Assembly (NCBI GenBank): GCA_937862905.1
Contig: CALMCL010000169.1
Location: 1-64,000 of the forward strand
Direction of reading: 5' to 3'
Source: an uncultured Burkholderiaceae bacterium
Lineage (GTDB): Bacteria; Pseudomonadota; Gammaproteobacteria; Burkholderiales; Burkholderiaceae
DNA length: 64,000 bases
In this document: positions 1-8,757 of the stretch, piece by piece
Numbering within the stretch: position 1 is the stretch's first letter
How the letters are laid out: each line of letters opens with the position of its first letter
Made by a program: the position numbers and the translations under genes
Notes under the pieces: model-generated
What the model was told of the DNA's origin: nothing
Seen by the model: the letters and a program-made list of their open reading frames with translations, nothing else
Databases searched by the model: none

Positions 1-1125
1 GATGCGCCTCGCAGAGATTTTGGTTTTCGTCCACGACACAGCGTTCACGAAGATCCACGCTCCTGCCCTGCCGATCGTCCTCGTGGCAATTTCAATGACC
101 GCAATGACCGTCCACCCCGCCGTGATGGTGATGCGCCTCAACGTCGAAGCGGTGATTTCGGTGATCGCCCACAACGCAGTTTTGATGACAAACCTCGCGG
201 CAACTTTGGCGATCGCCCTCGTGGCAATTTCAATGACCGCAATGACCGTCCACCGCGTCGTGACGGCGATGCGCCTCGCCGAGATTTTGGTGACAAACCT
301 CGCGCACCACGCCGTGAAGTTGAAGTTGTGTTACGCGAAGCTTCTGATTACGCCGCATCACGTGGCCGCGAGCCACGTGCGACCGACCGCGATCCCAATG
401 CGGGCATTCGGGTTTCAAAATACTTGACGGAAACGGGCGTGTGCTCACGCCGCGAAGCCGACCATTACATCGACAAAGGTTGGGTCACGGTCAATGGTAA
501 ACGTGCGGTGCTGGGTCAGCGTGTATTGCCTACGGACAACATCCAATTGGCCCGTCAACTGACTGCGGCTCAAGAAAAACGCATGACCATTTTGATCAAC
601 AAACCTGTTGGATTTGTTTCAGGTCAGGCGGAGGATGGTTACATCCCCGCGGTCAATTTGATTGAACCCGCTTCGCGCTGGGAAGGTGACACGACGCCAC
701 ATGAGCTGGAAAACGTGCATGTGCGCGGCATGGCACCAGCGGGTCGACTGGACATTGATTCCACGGGCTTATTGGTGTTGACGCAAGATGGTCGCATTGC
801 CAAAGCCTTGATTGGTGATAAAAGTGAAATCGATAAAGAGTATCTCGTGCGTGTCGAAGGTGAGTTAAGCGAAGATGGTTTGGCGTTACTGAACCATGGC
901 TTGGAACTTGATGGCATTCCATTGCGCCCCGCTCAAGTGACTTGGCAAAACGACGATCAGTTGCGCTTTGTGCTGACCGAAGGCAAAAAGCGTCAAATTC
1001 GCCGCATGTGCGAATTGGTCGGTTTGCACGTTGTGGGCTTGAAGCGCATCCGCATCGGTCAAATCACCCTCGGTGATTTGCCTTTGGGTCAATGGCGTTA
1101 TTTGCGCGACGACGAAGCGTTTTAA
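1..1125 (+). CDS. RluF-like 23S rRNA pseudouridine synthase, 5' end outside window
   Basis: The reading frame is open from base 1, so the N-terminus lies off the left edge; 374 residues are visible. The first ~110 residues are a low-complexity tail rich in Arg, Gly, Asp, Asn and Pro, built of repeats. An S4 RNA-binding domain follows (about residues 136-180, starting IRVSKYLTETG). Then comes a RluB/RluE/RluF-type catalytic domain with the GRLDIDSTGLLVLT motif; the Asp at about residue 251 is the expected catalytic base. The KEYLVRVEG segment and KKRQIRRMCE near the end fit RluF (U2604 of 23S rRNA) better than RluB, but family members are hard to tell apart by eye. The reaction is isomerisation of uridine to pseudouridine in rRNA. 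The RG-rich tail is typical of Burkholderiales enzymes and probably binds RNA (inference). A start at 328 would cut away the repeats without reason. Confidence 0.85.
   Translation, partial: DAPRRDFGFRPRHSVHEDPRSCPADRPRGNFNDRNDRPPRRDGDAPQRRSGDFGDRPQRSFDDKPRGNFGDRPRGNFNDRNDRPPRRDGDAPRRDFGDKPRAPRREVEVVLREASDYAASRGREPRATDRDPNAGIRVSKYLTETGVCSRREADHYIDKGWVTVNGKRAVLGQRVLPTDNIQLARQLTAAQEKRMTILINKPVGFVSGQAEDGYIPAVNLIEPASRWEGDTTPHELENVHVRGMAPAGRLDIDSTGLLVLTQDGRIAKALIGDKSEIDKEYLVRVEGELSEDGLALLNHGLELDGIPLRPAQVTWQNDDQLRFVLTEGKKRQIRRMCELVGLHVVGLKRIRIGQITLGDLPLGQWRYLRDDEAF
73..276 (+). repeat. In-frame direct repeats coding the RG-rich tail
   Basis: A 66 bp unit at 73-138 recurs at 211-276 with only a few third-position changes, and its 3' end (GATGCGCCTCGC) also opens the window at base 1. 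The units are 129-138 bp apart, an exact number of codons, so the repeat expands the protein by about 43-46 residues per copy. It encodes DRPRGNFNDRNDRPPRRDGD-type sequence. Confidence 0.8.
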
Positions 1126-1172
1126 AAACACGGGGAAAAAGAAAAACTTTTCCCCTCGATTTAAATCGACTT

Positions 1173-1204
1173 AAAAAATGCGCGGCTGTCCGCGTATTTT
1201 TTAT
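1173..1204 (+). terminator. Intrinsic terminator after the pseudouridine synthase gene
   Basis: A CGCGG/CCGCG stem (1181-1185 and 1190-1194) with a CTGT loop is flanked by an A-run before and TATTTTTTAT after it, so it could work in both directions. A second stem, GGGGAAAA/TTTTCCCC (1132-1155), lies just upstream. Confidence 0.7.
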
Positions 1205-1297
1205 GGTTTGGGCGTAGATGCTGTGTGCGCTCCGTCCCAATTCTTCTTTATTCCTTTCAAATCATCGCCACAGACTTTGCTTGGTGATGAACTTGAG

Positions 1298-2395
1298 ATG
1301 AACCCTACCTTTTACAGTGAGCACGACATGACGTGGATACAAGACGCGATTCAAACCATTGCAGCAGATTATCAACGCTCGGCAGACACCCACTTGATTC
1401 GTTTGCCTTTGGCGGCATTTCCTCAAATTGATTTTTATTTTAAAGATGAATCAACCCACCCAACGGGCAGCTTGAAACACCGCCTCGCCCGCTCTTTATT
1501 TTTATACGCATTGTGCAATGGCTGGATCAAACAAGACACCACCATCATCGAGTCATCGAGTGGTTCAACGGCCGTGTCAGAAGCCTATTTTGCCCGCATG
1601 CTGGGTTTGCCTTTCATTGCGGTGATGCCGCGCAGCACCAGTGCCGATAAAGTGCAGGCGATTGAATTTTATGGTGGCCAATGCCATTTTGTTGATCATG
1701 CGGCGGACATTGTGCCCACATCGCAACGGTTGGCGCATGAGCTCAAAGGCCATTTTATGGATCAATTCACTTATGCCGAGCGCGCCACCGATTGGCGCGG
1801 CAACAACAACATCGCTGAATCCATTTTTAAACAAATGCGCCATGAAACACACCCCATCCCGCGCCACATCGTCATTGGTGCGGGTACAGGCGGCACCAGT
1901 GCGACCATCGGTCGCTACATCCGCTACGAACGGTTTGACACAAGAATTTGCGTCACCGACCCCGAAAACTCGGTGTTCTTCCCTTACTGGCAAACGGGCG
2001 ATGCTTCGCTCACATCGGCACTGGGTTCGCGCATCGAAGGCATTGGTCGCCCACGCGTTGAGGCATCGTTCATCCGCAGCTTGGTTGATGACATGATTGC
2101 CGTGCCTGATTGCGCCAGCATCGCAGCGATGCGAGTGTTGTCACAATTGCTCAACCGCCGCGTCGGGCCATCGACAGGTACAAATTTCTACGCCGTGTTG
2201 CAGCTGGCACAAGGCATGCGCGAGCGCAATGAAACAGGTTCGATTGTCAGTTTGATTTGCGACTCGGGCGAGCGCTATCGTGCATCACACCATTGTGACG
2301 AGTGGTTAGAAAAAAATCATTTGTTATGGGGGGTTCAACATCAAGAGCAACTGATACAGTCAAACCTAAAGGCCAAAAAAAATGATGGTGTTTAA
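1298..2395 (+). CDS. PLP-dependent cysteine synthase/desulfhydrase family protein (Cds1-like)
   Basis: Fold-type II PLP enzyme of the cysteine synthase superfamily. The PLP lysine lies in [11 protein letters not shown], the [12 protein letters not shown] loop corresponds to the substrate-binding loop, and [14 protein letters not shown] is the phosphate-binding glycine loop. The [12 protein letters not shown] opening and the PTGSLKHR motif resemble Cds1-type L-cysteine desulfhydrases, which release sulfide, pyruvate and ammonia from cysteine, rather than CysK/CysM; substrate is therefore inferred. The frame is open back to 1178, but that start lies inside the preceding terminator hairpin, so 1298 was chosen; 1328 (MTWIQ) is equally possible, as neither has a strong ribosome-binding site. 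The stop codon sits inside the terminator hairpin shared with the convergent RTX gene. Confidence 0.8.
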   Translation: MNPTFYSEHDMTWIQDAIQTIAADYQRSADTHLIRLPLAAFPQIDFYFKDESTHPTGSLKHRLARSLFLYALCNGWIKQDTTIIESSSGSTAVSEAYFARMLGLPFIAVMPRSTSADKVQAIEFYGGQCHFVDHAADIVPTSQRLAHELKGHFMDQFTYAERATDWRGNNNIAESIFKQMRHETHPIPRHIVIGAGTGGTSATIGRYIRYERFDTRICVTDPENSVFFPYWQTGDASLTSALGSRIEGIGRPRVEASFIRSLVDDMIAVPDCASIAAMRVLSQLLNRRVGPSTGTNFYAVLQLAQGMRERNETGSIVSLICDSGERYRASHHCDEWLEKNHLLWGVQHQEQLIQSNLKAKKNDGV

Positions 2396-2403
2396 CCATC
2401 ATT
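2374..2403 (-). terminator. Terminator for the RTX gene, overlapping the converging gene's stop
   Basis: Stem AATGATGG/CCATCATT (2381-2388 and 2396-2403) is followed on the minus strand by a run of T. The loop contains the TAA stop of the plus-strand PLP enzyme gene. Confidence 0.75.
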
Positions 2404-2435
2404 CTTCATCACACCATATTAGACTCTCACTCTCA

Positions 2436-3464
2436 TTAAGTTGGACTGATAGCAGGCCCCCAAGCGGCTTGTATCGCTGGGCTCAACGCATCTAAATAAC
2501 CTTGAGTTAAAGTGGTTTGCCCAGCACTTGGCGGTGTCAATGCCGCCATGGCTGAAACCAAATTATTGATTTGATCCAAACGAATGAGCTTATCGTCCAA
2601 TGACGATATGATATTGGTTCGATACTGATCACTCAAATACCAGTTGCTAAAAGTCACATTATTGGTGGTACCAATGGCAGACACCACCAAATTGTTACCC
2701 GATTTAGCGAACCACAGCTGGTTTATGCCTTGCCCGCTAAATGTTGCCCCATCGGGTGAGGCATTGACCATGCCGACCACCGTGTCTCGCCCAAATTCGC
2801 CATCAAATGAGAACACATCATTTGTTGACGACGATCCAATTAAGCGATCGTTGCCAGCCCCCCCATTTAGATTGCTACCCGCTGAACCGGCGTATAAGAT
2901 GTCATTACCCGCCTCTCCATACAACAAACTCACGCCAAGACCACCGGTGCCACCTCGCAAGACATCATTGCCATTTCCACCGTACAAAGACTCAAAAGTC
3001 ATGGAGGATTCATAATACCCATCACTGCCGCCGCCATTCAATGAGTCGTCACCGTCACCGCCATACAATATGTCCGTGCCCGTTCCTCCCAATAAAGTGT
3101 CGTTTCCAGCACCGCCATACAGTGTGTCTTTTTCTGAACCGCCATTTAAAGAATCGTTACCGTCGTCTCCAAAGAGCTTGTCGAATCCAGTTCCCCCCAA
3201 TACGGTGTCATTGTCCGCCCCACCATAGAGGATGTCATCACCCGTACCACCATCCAAATAGTCATCCCCTGCATCGCCATAGACAATATCGCTGTCGGCA
3301 CCCGCAAAAATGCTGTCAAGACCGTCCCCGCCATACAACACATCATGACCAGCACGCCCATACAGTATGTCGTCACCAGCCAAACCCATTAATGTGTCGT
3401 CATACGCCAAGCCTGATAATGTGTCATTGCTAATGGTTCCAGCAATATTAAGACCTACAGCCAT
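2436..3464 (-). CDS. Small RTX (hemolysin-type calcium-binding repeat) protein
   Basis: The 342-residue protein is mostly glycine- and aspartate-rich nonapeptides (GGxGxDxLx type, e.g. LYGGDGDDS, LYGRAGHDV) from about residue 10 to 225. These fold into a calcium-loaded parallel beta-roll. The last ~120 residues are repeat-free, with an FSFDGEFGRDTVVGM segment and an NQLWFAKSGNNLVVS segment resembling the domain that follows RTX repeats in secreted proteins. There is no N-terminal signal peptide, consistent with type I secretion by a C-terminal signal, but no T1SS genes are in the window. No enzymatic domain is visible, so it is either a structural surface protein or a stand-alone repeat module. 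The TTCTCC stretch just upstream of the ATG gives a GGAGAA ribosome-binding site. Confidence 0.85.
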   Translation of the reverse strand: MAVGLNIAGTISNDTLSGLAYDDTLMGLAGDDILYGRAGHDVLYGGDGLDSIFAGADSDIVYGDAGDDYLDGGTGDDILYGGADNDTVLGGTGFDKLFGDDGNDSLNGGSEKDTLYGGAGNDTLLGGTGTDILYGGDGDDSLNGGGSDGYYESSMTFESLYGGNGNDVLRGGTGGLGVSLLYGEAGNDILYAGSAGSNLNGGAGNDRLIGSSSTNDVFSFDGEFGRDTVVGMVNASPDGATFSGQGINQLWFAKSGNNLVVSAIGTTNNVTFSNWYLSDQYRTNIISSLDDKLIRLDQINNLVSAMAALTPPSAGQTTLTQGYLDALSPAIQAAWGPAISPT

Positions 3465-3732
3465 AACGTTCTCCTCTTCTTATAGTTGGTTGAAAAATTG
3501 AGATGCATGTAAATACACCACCTGGATTGTAACAATATTTCAACACCCTTATTGCATATTTATTTGTAACGCTCATGCTAAATTAAGAAGTGTGTGGCTT
3601 GACCTCAATTATTCATCGGCCACCGCAATAGCCATGAAGTTAATGTGGCTATTGCATTGATTTGAGATTAAAATATCGCCTCAATCGAAAAGCCTTCAAT
3701 CGTGAGGGCGCTTCTTGATCAGGACGATGACC

Positions 3733-5073
3733 ATGAACACTGAATTACTGCTCCCCGCTGGCACCTTAGACAAAATGCGTGCAGCCTACGATTTCGGCGC
3801 CGATGCGGTTTACGCGGGACAGCCGCGCTACTCTTTGCGTGCGCGCAACAATGATTTCAACAACAAAACTTTAAAAATTGGCATTGATGAAGCGCATGCC
3901 CGCGGTAAAAAACTGTATGTGGCTTCGAACATCATGCCGCACAACAGCAAAATCAAAACCTACTTGTCAGACATGGCGCCGATCATCGAAATGAAACCGG
4001 ATGCATTGATCATGGCCGACCCTGGCTTGATCATGATGGTGCGTGACAAATGGCCTGAGCAGGCGATCCATTTGTCAGTGCAAGCGAACACGGTCAATTA
4101 CATGGCGGTTAAATTTTGGCAACGCATGGGGGTCGAGCGCATCATTTTGTCCCGTGAGCTGTCAATTGATGAAATCGCCCACATTCGCCAAGAATGCCCC
4201 AACATGGAATTGGAAGTGTTTGTGCACGGGGCTTTATGCATCGCCTACTCGGGGCGTTGCTTGCTGTCTGGTTATTTCAACCACCGCGATCCCAACCAAG
4301 GCACGTGCACCAACTCCTGCCGCTGGGATTATAAAATGCACGACACCACCGACACAGACTCTGGCGATGTCCAAGTGATTCAATTTGACTTAAACCAAGC
4401 ATGGGAAGAATCCAACGATGCTTTCGCCGACATCACCGACATCAAGCGTCACCCGCTGGCAAATAAAACCTACCTCATCGAAGAGGCCACACGTGTGGGT
4501 GAAATGATGCCCATCTTGGAAGATGAACATGGCACGTACATCATGAACTCCAAAGATTTGCGCGCGATTCAGCACGTGCAAAAACTCATTGAAGTCGGTG
4601 TCGACTCGCTCAAAATCGAAGGTCGTACCAAGTCACTCTACTATGTTGCGCGCACCGCACAAACCTATCGTCGCGCGATTGATGATGCCATTGCAGGCCG
4701 CCCATTCAATCCCGAGCTGTATGCTGAGCTTGAAGGCCTCGCCAACCGTGGCTACACCGATGGCTTCTTGCAGCGCCACACCTCACAAGAAACACAAAAC
4801 TACATCAGCGGCTATTCCAGCGCAAAAAGCAGTCAATATGTGGGTGACGTGACCGCAGTGGATGAAGCGGGCTGGGCAACAATTGATGTCAAAAACAAAT
4901 TTAAAGTGGGTGACACCCTCGAAATCATCCACCCATCAGGCAATCAGATTGTTGAATTGAGCTCGATGCGTAAAAATGACCAAGAGATCACCGAAGCATC
5001 TGGTGGCGGGCATGTTGTGCACATTCCAAACATGTGGGGCAAGGAAAAAGCATTGCTGGCACGGATTTTATAA
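3733..5073 (+). CDS. trhP: Peptidase U32 family protein, tRNA U34 hydroxylation (TrhP/YegQ)
   Basis: The 446-residue length, the LLLPAGTLDKM opening and the HGALCIAYSGRCLLSGY motif identify the collagenase-like U32 family, subgroup YegQ/TrhP. Despite the peptidase name, TrhP is known to be needed for prephenate-dependent formation of 5-hydroxyuridine at tRNA position 34. Cysteines at CIAYSGRC and GTCTNSC are the likely iron-sulfur ligands. The C-terminal beta-barrel (from SQYVGDVTAVDEAG) is typical of the long form. ATG 3733 is preferred over the in-frame TTG 3715 and ATG 3727 because AGGA at 3721-3724 lies 8 nt upstream of it. It is monocistronic and followed by a strong terminator. Confidence 0.88.
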   Translation: MNTELLLPAGTLDKMRAAYDFGADAVYAGQPRYSLRARNNDFNNKTLKIGIDEAHARGKKLYVASNIMPHNSKIKTYLSDMAPIIEMKPDALIMADPGLIMMVRDKWPEQAIHLSVQANTVNYMAVKFWQRMGVERIILSRELSIDEIAHIRQECPNMELEVFVHGALCIAYSGRCLLSGYFNHRDPNQGTCTNSCRWDYKMHDTTDTDSGDVQVIQFDLNQAWEESNDAFADITDIKRHPLANKTYLIEEATRVGEMMPILEDEHGTYIMNSKDLRAIQHVQKLIEVGVDSLKIEGRTKSLYYVARTAQTYRRAIDDAIAGRPFNPELYAELEGLANRGYTDGFLQRHTSQETQNYISGYSSAKSSQYVGDVTAVDEAGWATIDVKNKFKVGDTLEIIHPSGNQIVELSSMRKNDQEITEASGGGHVVHIPNMWGKEKALLARIL

Positions 5074-5076
5074 AAC

Positions 5077-5108
5077 AAAAAGCCACGGACATGTCCGTGG
5101 CTTTTTTC
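5077..5108 (+). terminator. Intrinsic terminator after trhP
   Basis: A 12 bp stem AAAGCCACGGAC/GTCCGTGGCTTT is followed by TTTT at 5103-5107, directly behind the trhP stop codon. Confidence 0.9.
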
Positions 5109-5181
5109 ACTTCTTATTCATTCATTTGCTTCTTATTTGCTTCTTCTTCACCATTCAAACGCGTCAAAACAACCCGAACAA

Positions 5182-5589
5182 TCAGCCCAAAGTCATCCAC
5201 AACACGCTCACAGCCACACCCTTACTTTCACCCATGGCATCGCGTAAGGTATCGGCAATGGGAAACAACATTTTTTTCTGCGCCTCCAAACTTTTGAACA
5301 GCCACGTTTGCGGTGTGCCATTCTGTGATGCCACATCCACCATCACCCGCTCACTCACCACGTCAAACAACGCATCCAGATTGCCACCAAAATAATCAGG
5401 AAATGCCAAGCGCTGCGCCATCAACTTCATGGCATCGGGCTGCCCACTGGCGTGACGCAAGTCAACCACCACAATGTCACTGCCCAGATCATCGATGCAC
5501 AAGGTCAGATATGCGGGCAATTGGTCACGTGAAATGTCATTCATTTTGCCCGCCACATCCGCCCACACCACATTCAAACGGTCATTCAT
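5182..5589 (-). CDS. Barstar-like ribonuclease inhibitor
   Basis: The protein carries the barstar hallmark: VVVDLRHASGQPDAMKLMAQ followed by FPDYFGGNLDALFDVV, the helix and loop that plug the barnase active site. It is predicted to bind and neutralise the RNase encoded just upstream on the same strand while that enzyme is still in the cytoplasm. ATG 5589 has a GAGG ribosome-binding site 5 nt upstream; the in-frame ATG 5604 overlaps the RNase stop (ATGA) and would add five residues. Either way the two genes form one translationally coupled unit. The 135-140 residue length is longer than Bacillus barstar (about 90), mainly by a ~40-residue N-terminal extension. Confidence 0.85.
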   Translation of the reverse strand: MNDRLNVVWADVAGKMNDISRDQLPAYLTLCIDDLGSDIVVVDLRHASGQPDAMKLMAQRLAFPDYFGGNLDALFDVVSERVMVDVASQNGTPQTWLFKSLEAQKKMLFPIADTLRDAMGESKGVAVSVLWMTLG

Positions 5590-5600
5590 GGTCACCTCAA

Positions 5601-6149
5601 TCATTCTGTCACACGGTTAAAAGTGCGGTAATGGTCGGCGGTATAGTAATACTCTCCGCTGGTCGCCACGTCCCCTGTAGTCCCAGAACCTGCAATCACC
5701 CGACGCGCCCCACGATTGCTTGCACCCGGTGTGGGCACCGTGTACTCGTGGTAATAACCCCTGGCTTGCGCGGGCAATATGCGTTCTCGGTTGCTGAACA
5801 CTTGGCCATCTTGCGCGTAAGGAAAATCACTGCGCGCTTTGATTTTGCCAATCACCACTTGGGCTTCAGGCGGTAAGCTGCGGAAACGAATGGGGGCAAA
5901 ATCGCCCGCCGCAACCGCCCCCGCCGTATTCGCATACGGGTTTTCGTACCTTGAGCCATTTGAAGTGCCCGAATATTGGTGGTCTTGACTGCGCCCCGAA
6001 GATGCTCGATCGCCTCCAAAAACAACCCCCATAGAGGAGGACGTGGCCGTGGTTGAGCTGTGACTACTTTCCCATGCATTGCAAGCACCAACCAAACCCA
6101 GTGTAAACACCATCCCCAGCACCGCACTTAAACCATGAATGCGCTTCAT
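5601..6149 (-). CDS. Exported barnase/N1-T1 family guanyl-specific ribonuclease
   Basis: The 182-residue protein has a lipoprotein-like signal (GLVGAC, Cys23), a Ser/Thr/Gly-rich linker to about residue 80, then a microbial RNase domain. The domain shows LPPEAQVVIGKIKARSDFPY, DGQVFSNRERILP, the HEYTVPTPG strand with catalytic Glu about 135, RGARRVI with Arg 149/150, and TADHYRTF with His 173. These match the Glu-Arg-His triad of barnase. It would cleave RNA, preferably after guanosine. The adjacent barstar gene implies the producer needs protection. Whether it is a lipid-anchored effector, a secreted toxin or a nutrient-scavenging RNase cannot be decided from sequence. Confidence 0.85.
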   Translation of the reverse strand: MKRIHGLSAVLGMVFTLGLVGACNAWESSHSSTTATSSSMGVVFGGDRASSGRSQDHQYSGTSNGSRYENPYANTAGAVAAGDFAPIRFRSLPPEAQVVIGKIKARSDFPYAQDGQVFSNRERILPAQARGYYHEYTVPTPGASNRGARRVIAGSGTTGDVATSGEYYYTADHYRTFNRVTE

Positions 6150-6155
6150 TTTAAT

Positions 6156-8468
6156 TTACTCCGCACTGGTGATGCTACCAAAGTTCGCTTGCACCACCGA
6201 CAAAGCGGTCATGTTGACAATGCGGCGAACGGTTGATGATGAGGTCAAAATGTGCACGGGTTTGTTCGCACCCAGTAAAATCGGCCCCACCGCCACATTG
6301 TGACCTGCGGATGTTTTCAACAAGTTGTAGGCAATGTTGGCGGCATCGATATTCGGTAAAACCAACAGATTCGCTTCGCCTTTCAGGGTTGAGTTCGGCA
6401 TGATTTGCTTGCGCATGACCACATCCAATGCCACGTCACCATGCATTTCGCCATCGACTTCAAGCTCTGGAGCCATTTGGCGCAACAAGTTGTAGGTCTC
6501 ACGCATTTTAATTGCCGATGGTGAGTTGCTTGAGCCAAAATTTGAGTGCGACAACAACGCAACGCGCGGCACAAAGCCCAAACGACGAACCTCTTCAGCA
6601 GCCATTAACGTGATTTCAGCCAATTCCTCTGCCGTTGGGTTGTAATTGATGTGCGTATCGACCAAAAACACTTGGCGACCTGGCAACATCAAACCATTCA
6701 TGGCCGCATACACGGTTTTATCGGCTTTGTGACCAATGACCTGATCAATGTATTTTAAGTGCACATCGGTGTTGCCGAATGTACCGCAAATCATCGCATC
6801 GGCATCGCCATTGCGCACCATCATGCCACCAATTAAGGTGCTGCGACGGCGCATTTCAAGGCGAGCGTAATTTTTGGTCACGCCTTGACGTTCAGTCAAA
6901 TCGAGGTATTCTTGCCAATAGCCATGATAACGCTCATCAAAGTCAGGATTAATGAGCTCAAAATCCTCACCGTTCTTGATGCGCAAGCCAAAACGCTCAA
7001 TGCGCTCTTCCACCACTTTCGGACGACCGACCAAAATCGGACGGGCAATTTTTTCATCAACCACCACTTGCACCGCACGCAACACGCGCTCATCTTCACC
7101 CTCAGCAAAGACCACACGCGTACCGTACTCTTTGGTGTTTTTCTTCGCCAACGCAAACACAGGCTTCATGAATGTACCGCTGTGGTACACAAACTGTTGC
7201 AAAGATTCGGTGTACTGCGCCATGTCCTCGATCGGACGCGTCGCCACGCCTGAATCCATCGCCGCTTGCGCCACGGCTGGGGCAATTTTGACAATTAAAC
7301 GCGGGTCAAATGGTTTTGGGATCAGGTATTCAGGGCCAAAACTTAAGTTTTGAATGCCATACGCCGAAGCCACCACGTCCGACTGCTCTTGTCGTGCCAA
7401 ATCCGCCACCGCTTTCACCGCAGCGACTTCCATTTCACGCGTGATGGTGCTTGCGCCAACGTCCAATGCGCCACGGAAAATGAATGGGAAACACAACACA
7501 TTGTTCACTTGATTGGGGTAATCCGTGCGCCCCGTCGCGATAATCGCGTCTGGGCGAACCTCTTTAACCAATTCAGGCAAAATTTCGGGCGTTGGATTGG
7601 CCAAAGCAAAGACCAACGGGTCTTTCGCCATTTTTTTGACCATCTCTTGTTTGAGCACGCCACCCGCCGACAAACCGAGGAAAATGTCCGCGCCTTCGAT
7701 GGCTTCAGACAAAGTGCGTTGCTCTGTTTCTTGTGCAAATTTGGCTTTGTCTTCATCCATCAACACCGTGCGGCCTTTGAACACCACCCCTTCGATGTCC
7801 GTGACCCAAATGTTTTCGATCGGCAAACCCAAATCCACCAACAAATCCAAACACGCCAACGCCGCCGCACCTGCGCCCGAGGCGACCAATTTGACTTTTT
7901 TGATGTCTTTACCGACCACCGCCAAACCATTGGTGATGCCAGCGCCCACAACAATCGCCGTACCGTGTTGATCGTCATGAAACACAGGGATGCTCATGCG
8001 TTCGCGCAATTTGCGTTCAACATAGAAACAATCGGGTGCTTTGATGTCCTCAAGGTTAATGCCACCAAAAGTCGGCTCAAGCGCCGCAATGATTTCAACC
8101 AGCTTTTCAGGATCGGGCTCGTTCAATTCGATGTCAAACACATCAATGCCCGCAAATTTTTTGAACAATACCGCTTTACCCTCCATGACGGGCTTGCTGG
8201 CGAGCGGGCCAATATTACCCAAACCCAGCACTGCCGTGCCATTGGTGACCACCCCAACGAGATTGCCACGCGCGGTATAACGCACCGCATTGGCAGGATC
8301 GGCCACGATTTCCTCACACGCCGCCGCCACACCCGGCGAATACGCCAAGGCCAAATCGTGTTGATTGGTCATGTTCTTGGTGGGCTCGACCGAGATTTTG
8401 CCCGGCTTTGGAAACTCATGATAATCCAGTGCTGCTTGACGGAATTGGTCGTTCATCGGCTGTGCCAT
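6156..8468 (-). CDS. maeB: NADP-dependent malic enzyme with phosphotransacetylase-like domain (MaeB type)
   Basis: The 770-residue length and two-part architecture are those of MaeB. Residues 1-~420 are the malic enzyme, with [27 protein letters not shown] and the Rossmann motif [13 protein letters not shown]. Residues ~430-770 are a phosphotransacetylase-like domain ([46 protein letters not shown]), usually regulatory through acetyl-CoA rather than catalytic. The enzyme decarboxylates malate to pyruvate and makes NADPH. It starts at ATG 8468, with AAGGAGAA upstream on the minus strand. It stands alone and is transcribed towards the RNase gene, whose start is only 7 nt beyond its stop, so read-through into RNase/barstar is possible. 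Confidence 0.95.
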   Translation of the reverse strand: MAQPMNDQFRQAALDYHEFPKPGKISVEPTKNMTNQHDLALAYSPGVAAACEEIVADPANAVRYTARGNLVGVVTNGTAVLGLGNIGPLASKPVMEGKAVLFKKFAGIDVFDIELNEPDPEKLVEIIAALEPTFGGINLEDIKAPDCFYVERKLRERMSIPVFHDDQHGTAIVVGAGITNGLAVVGKDIKKVKLVASGAGAAALACLDLLVDLGLPIENIWVTDIEGVVFKGRTVLMDEDKAKFAQETEQRTLSEAIEGADIFLGLSAGGVLKQEMVKKMAKDPLVFALANPTPEILPELVKEVRPDAIIATGRTDYPNQVNNVLCFPFIFRGALDVGASTITREMEVAAVKAVADLARQEQSDVVASAYGIQNLSFGPEYLIPKPFDPRLIVKIAPAVAQAAMDSGVATRPIEDMAQYTESLQQFVYHSGTFMKPVFALAKKNTKEYGTRVVFAEGEDERVLRAVQVVVDEKIARPILVGRPKVVEERIERFGLRIKNGEDFELINPDFDERYHGYWQEYLDLTERQGVTKNYARLEMRRRSTLIGGMMVRNGDADAMICGTFGNTDVHLKYIDQVIGHKADKTVYAAMNGLMLPGRQVFLVDTHINYNPTAEELAEITLMAAEEVRRLGFVPRVALLSHSNFGSSNSPSAIKMRETYNLLRQMAPELEVDGEMHGDVALDVVMRKQIMPNSTLKGEANLLVLPNIDAANIAYNLLKTSAGHNVAVGPILLGANKPVHILTSSSTVRRIVNMTALSVVQANFGSITSAE

Positions 8469-8616
8469 GCTGGTATTCTCCTTGTGTTATGTTGTGTGTG
8501 ACTGCATTCTACGCCGATTGAGGCGAAGGCAAAAGCCATTTAAATTGAACGGGTGTTTGGATTTTTAAATATCGGTCGGCAGTGAGGATAACCAGTCTCA
8601 GTAATTGTAGGCAAAC

Positions 8617-8642
8617 AATTAAAAACTGCCCAAGATTGGGCG
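8617..8642 (-). terminator. Probable terminator for the TIR-domain gene
   Basis: A GCCCA/TGGGC stem with a 4 nt loop (8628-8641) is followed on the minus strand by AGTTTTTAATT. It lies about 115 nt beyond the stop of the TIR gene. The rest of 8469-8754 shows no coding signal. Confidence 0.55.
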
Positions 8643-8689
8643 ATTTAGATGGCAGGATACGGCGCTGGTGTTGATTTTATTCACTATTG

Positions 8690-8757
8690 CTTACTTGTTA
8701 ACGTTTGAACTCAGCAGATGCTGGAGGTGATCCGCTGGAATGAGTGATTAGCCATTA
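8690..8757 (-). other. attC-like degenerate structure after the TIR gene
   Basis: On the minus strand the TIR stop codon is followed by an imperfect hairpin (ACT...CAGC/GCTGAGT) ending in TCAAACGTTAACAAG. The end resembles that of the convincing attC at 41131-41201 (TCAAACGTTAGAAAAG). The 5' box is poor, so this may be only a coincidence or a decayed cassette end. Confidence 0.25.

Noticed and set aside
1178..1297. An N-terminal extension of the Cds1-like enzyme from ATG 1178
   Set aside because: The ATG lies within the terminator hairpin of the preceding gene and the extra 40 residues are not family-like.
2807..3433. A 208-codon plus-strand ORF rich in His, Arg and Cys
   Set aside because: It is the reverse complement of the GGxGxD repeats of the RTX gene; the repetitive composition is an artefact.
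7350..8501. A 383-codon plus-strand ORF
   Set aside because: It lies wholly antisense to maeB, whose protein sequence is unmistakable; the His/Arg/Phe-rich composition is typical of a reverse-frame shadow.
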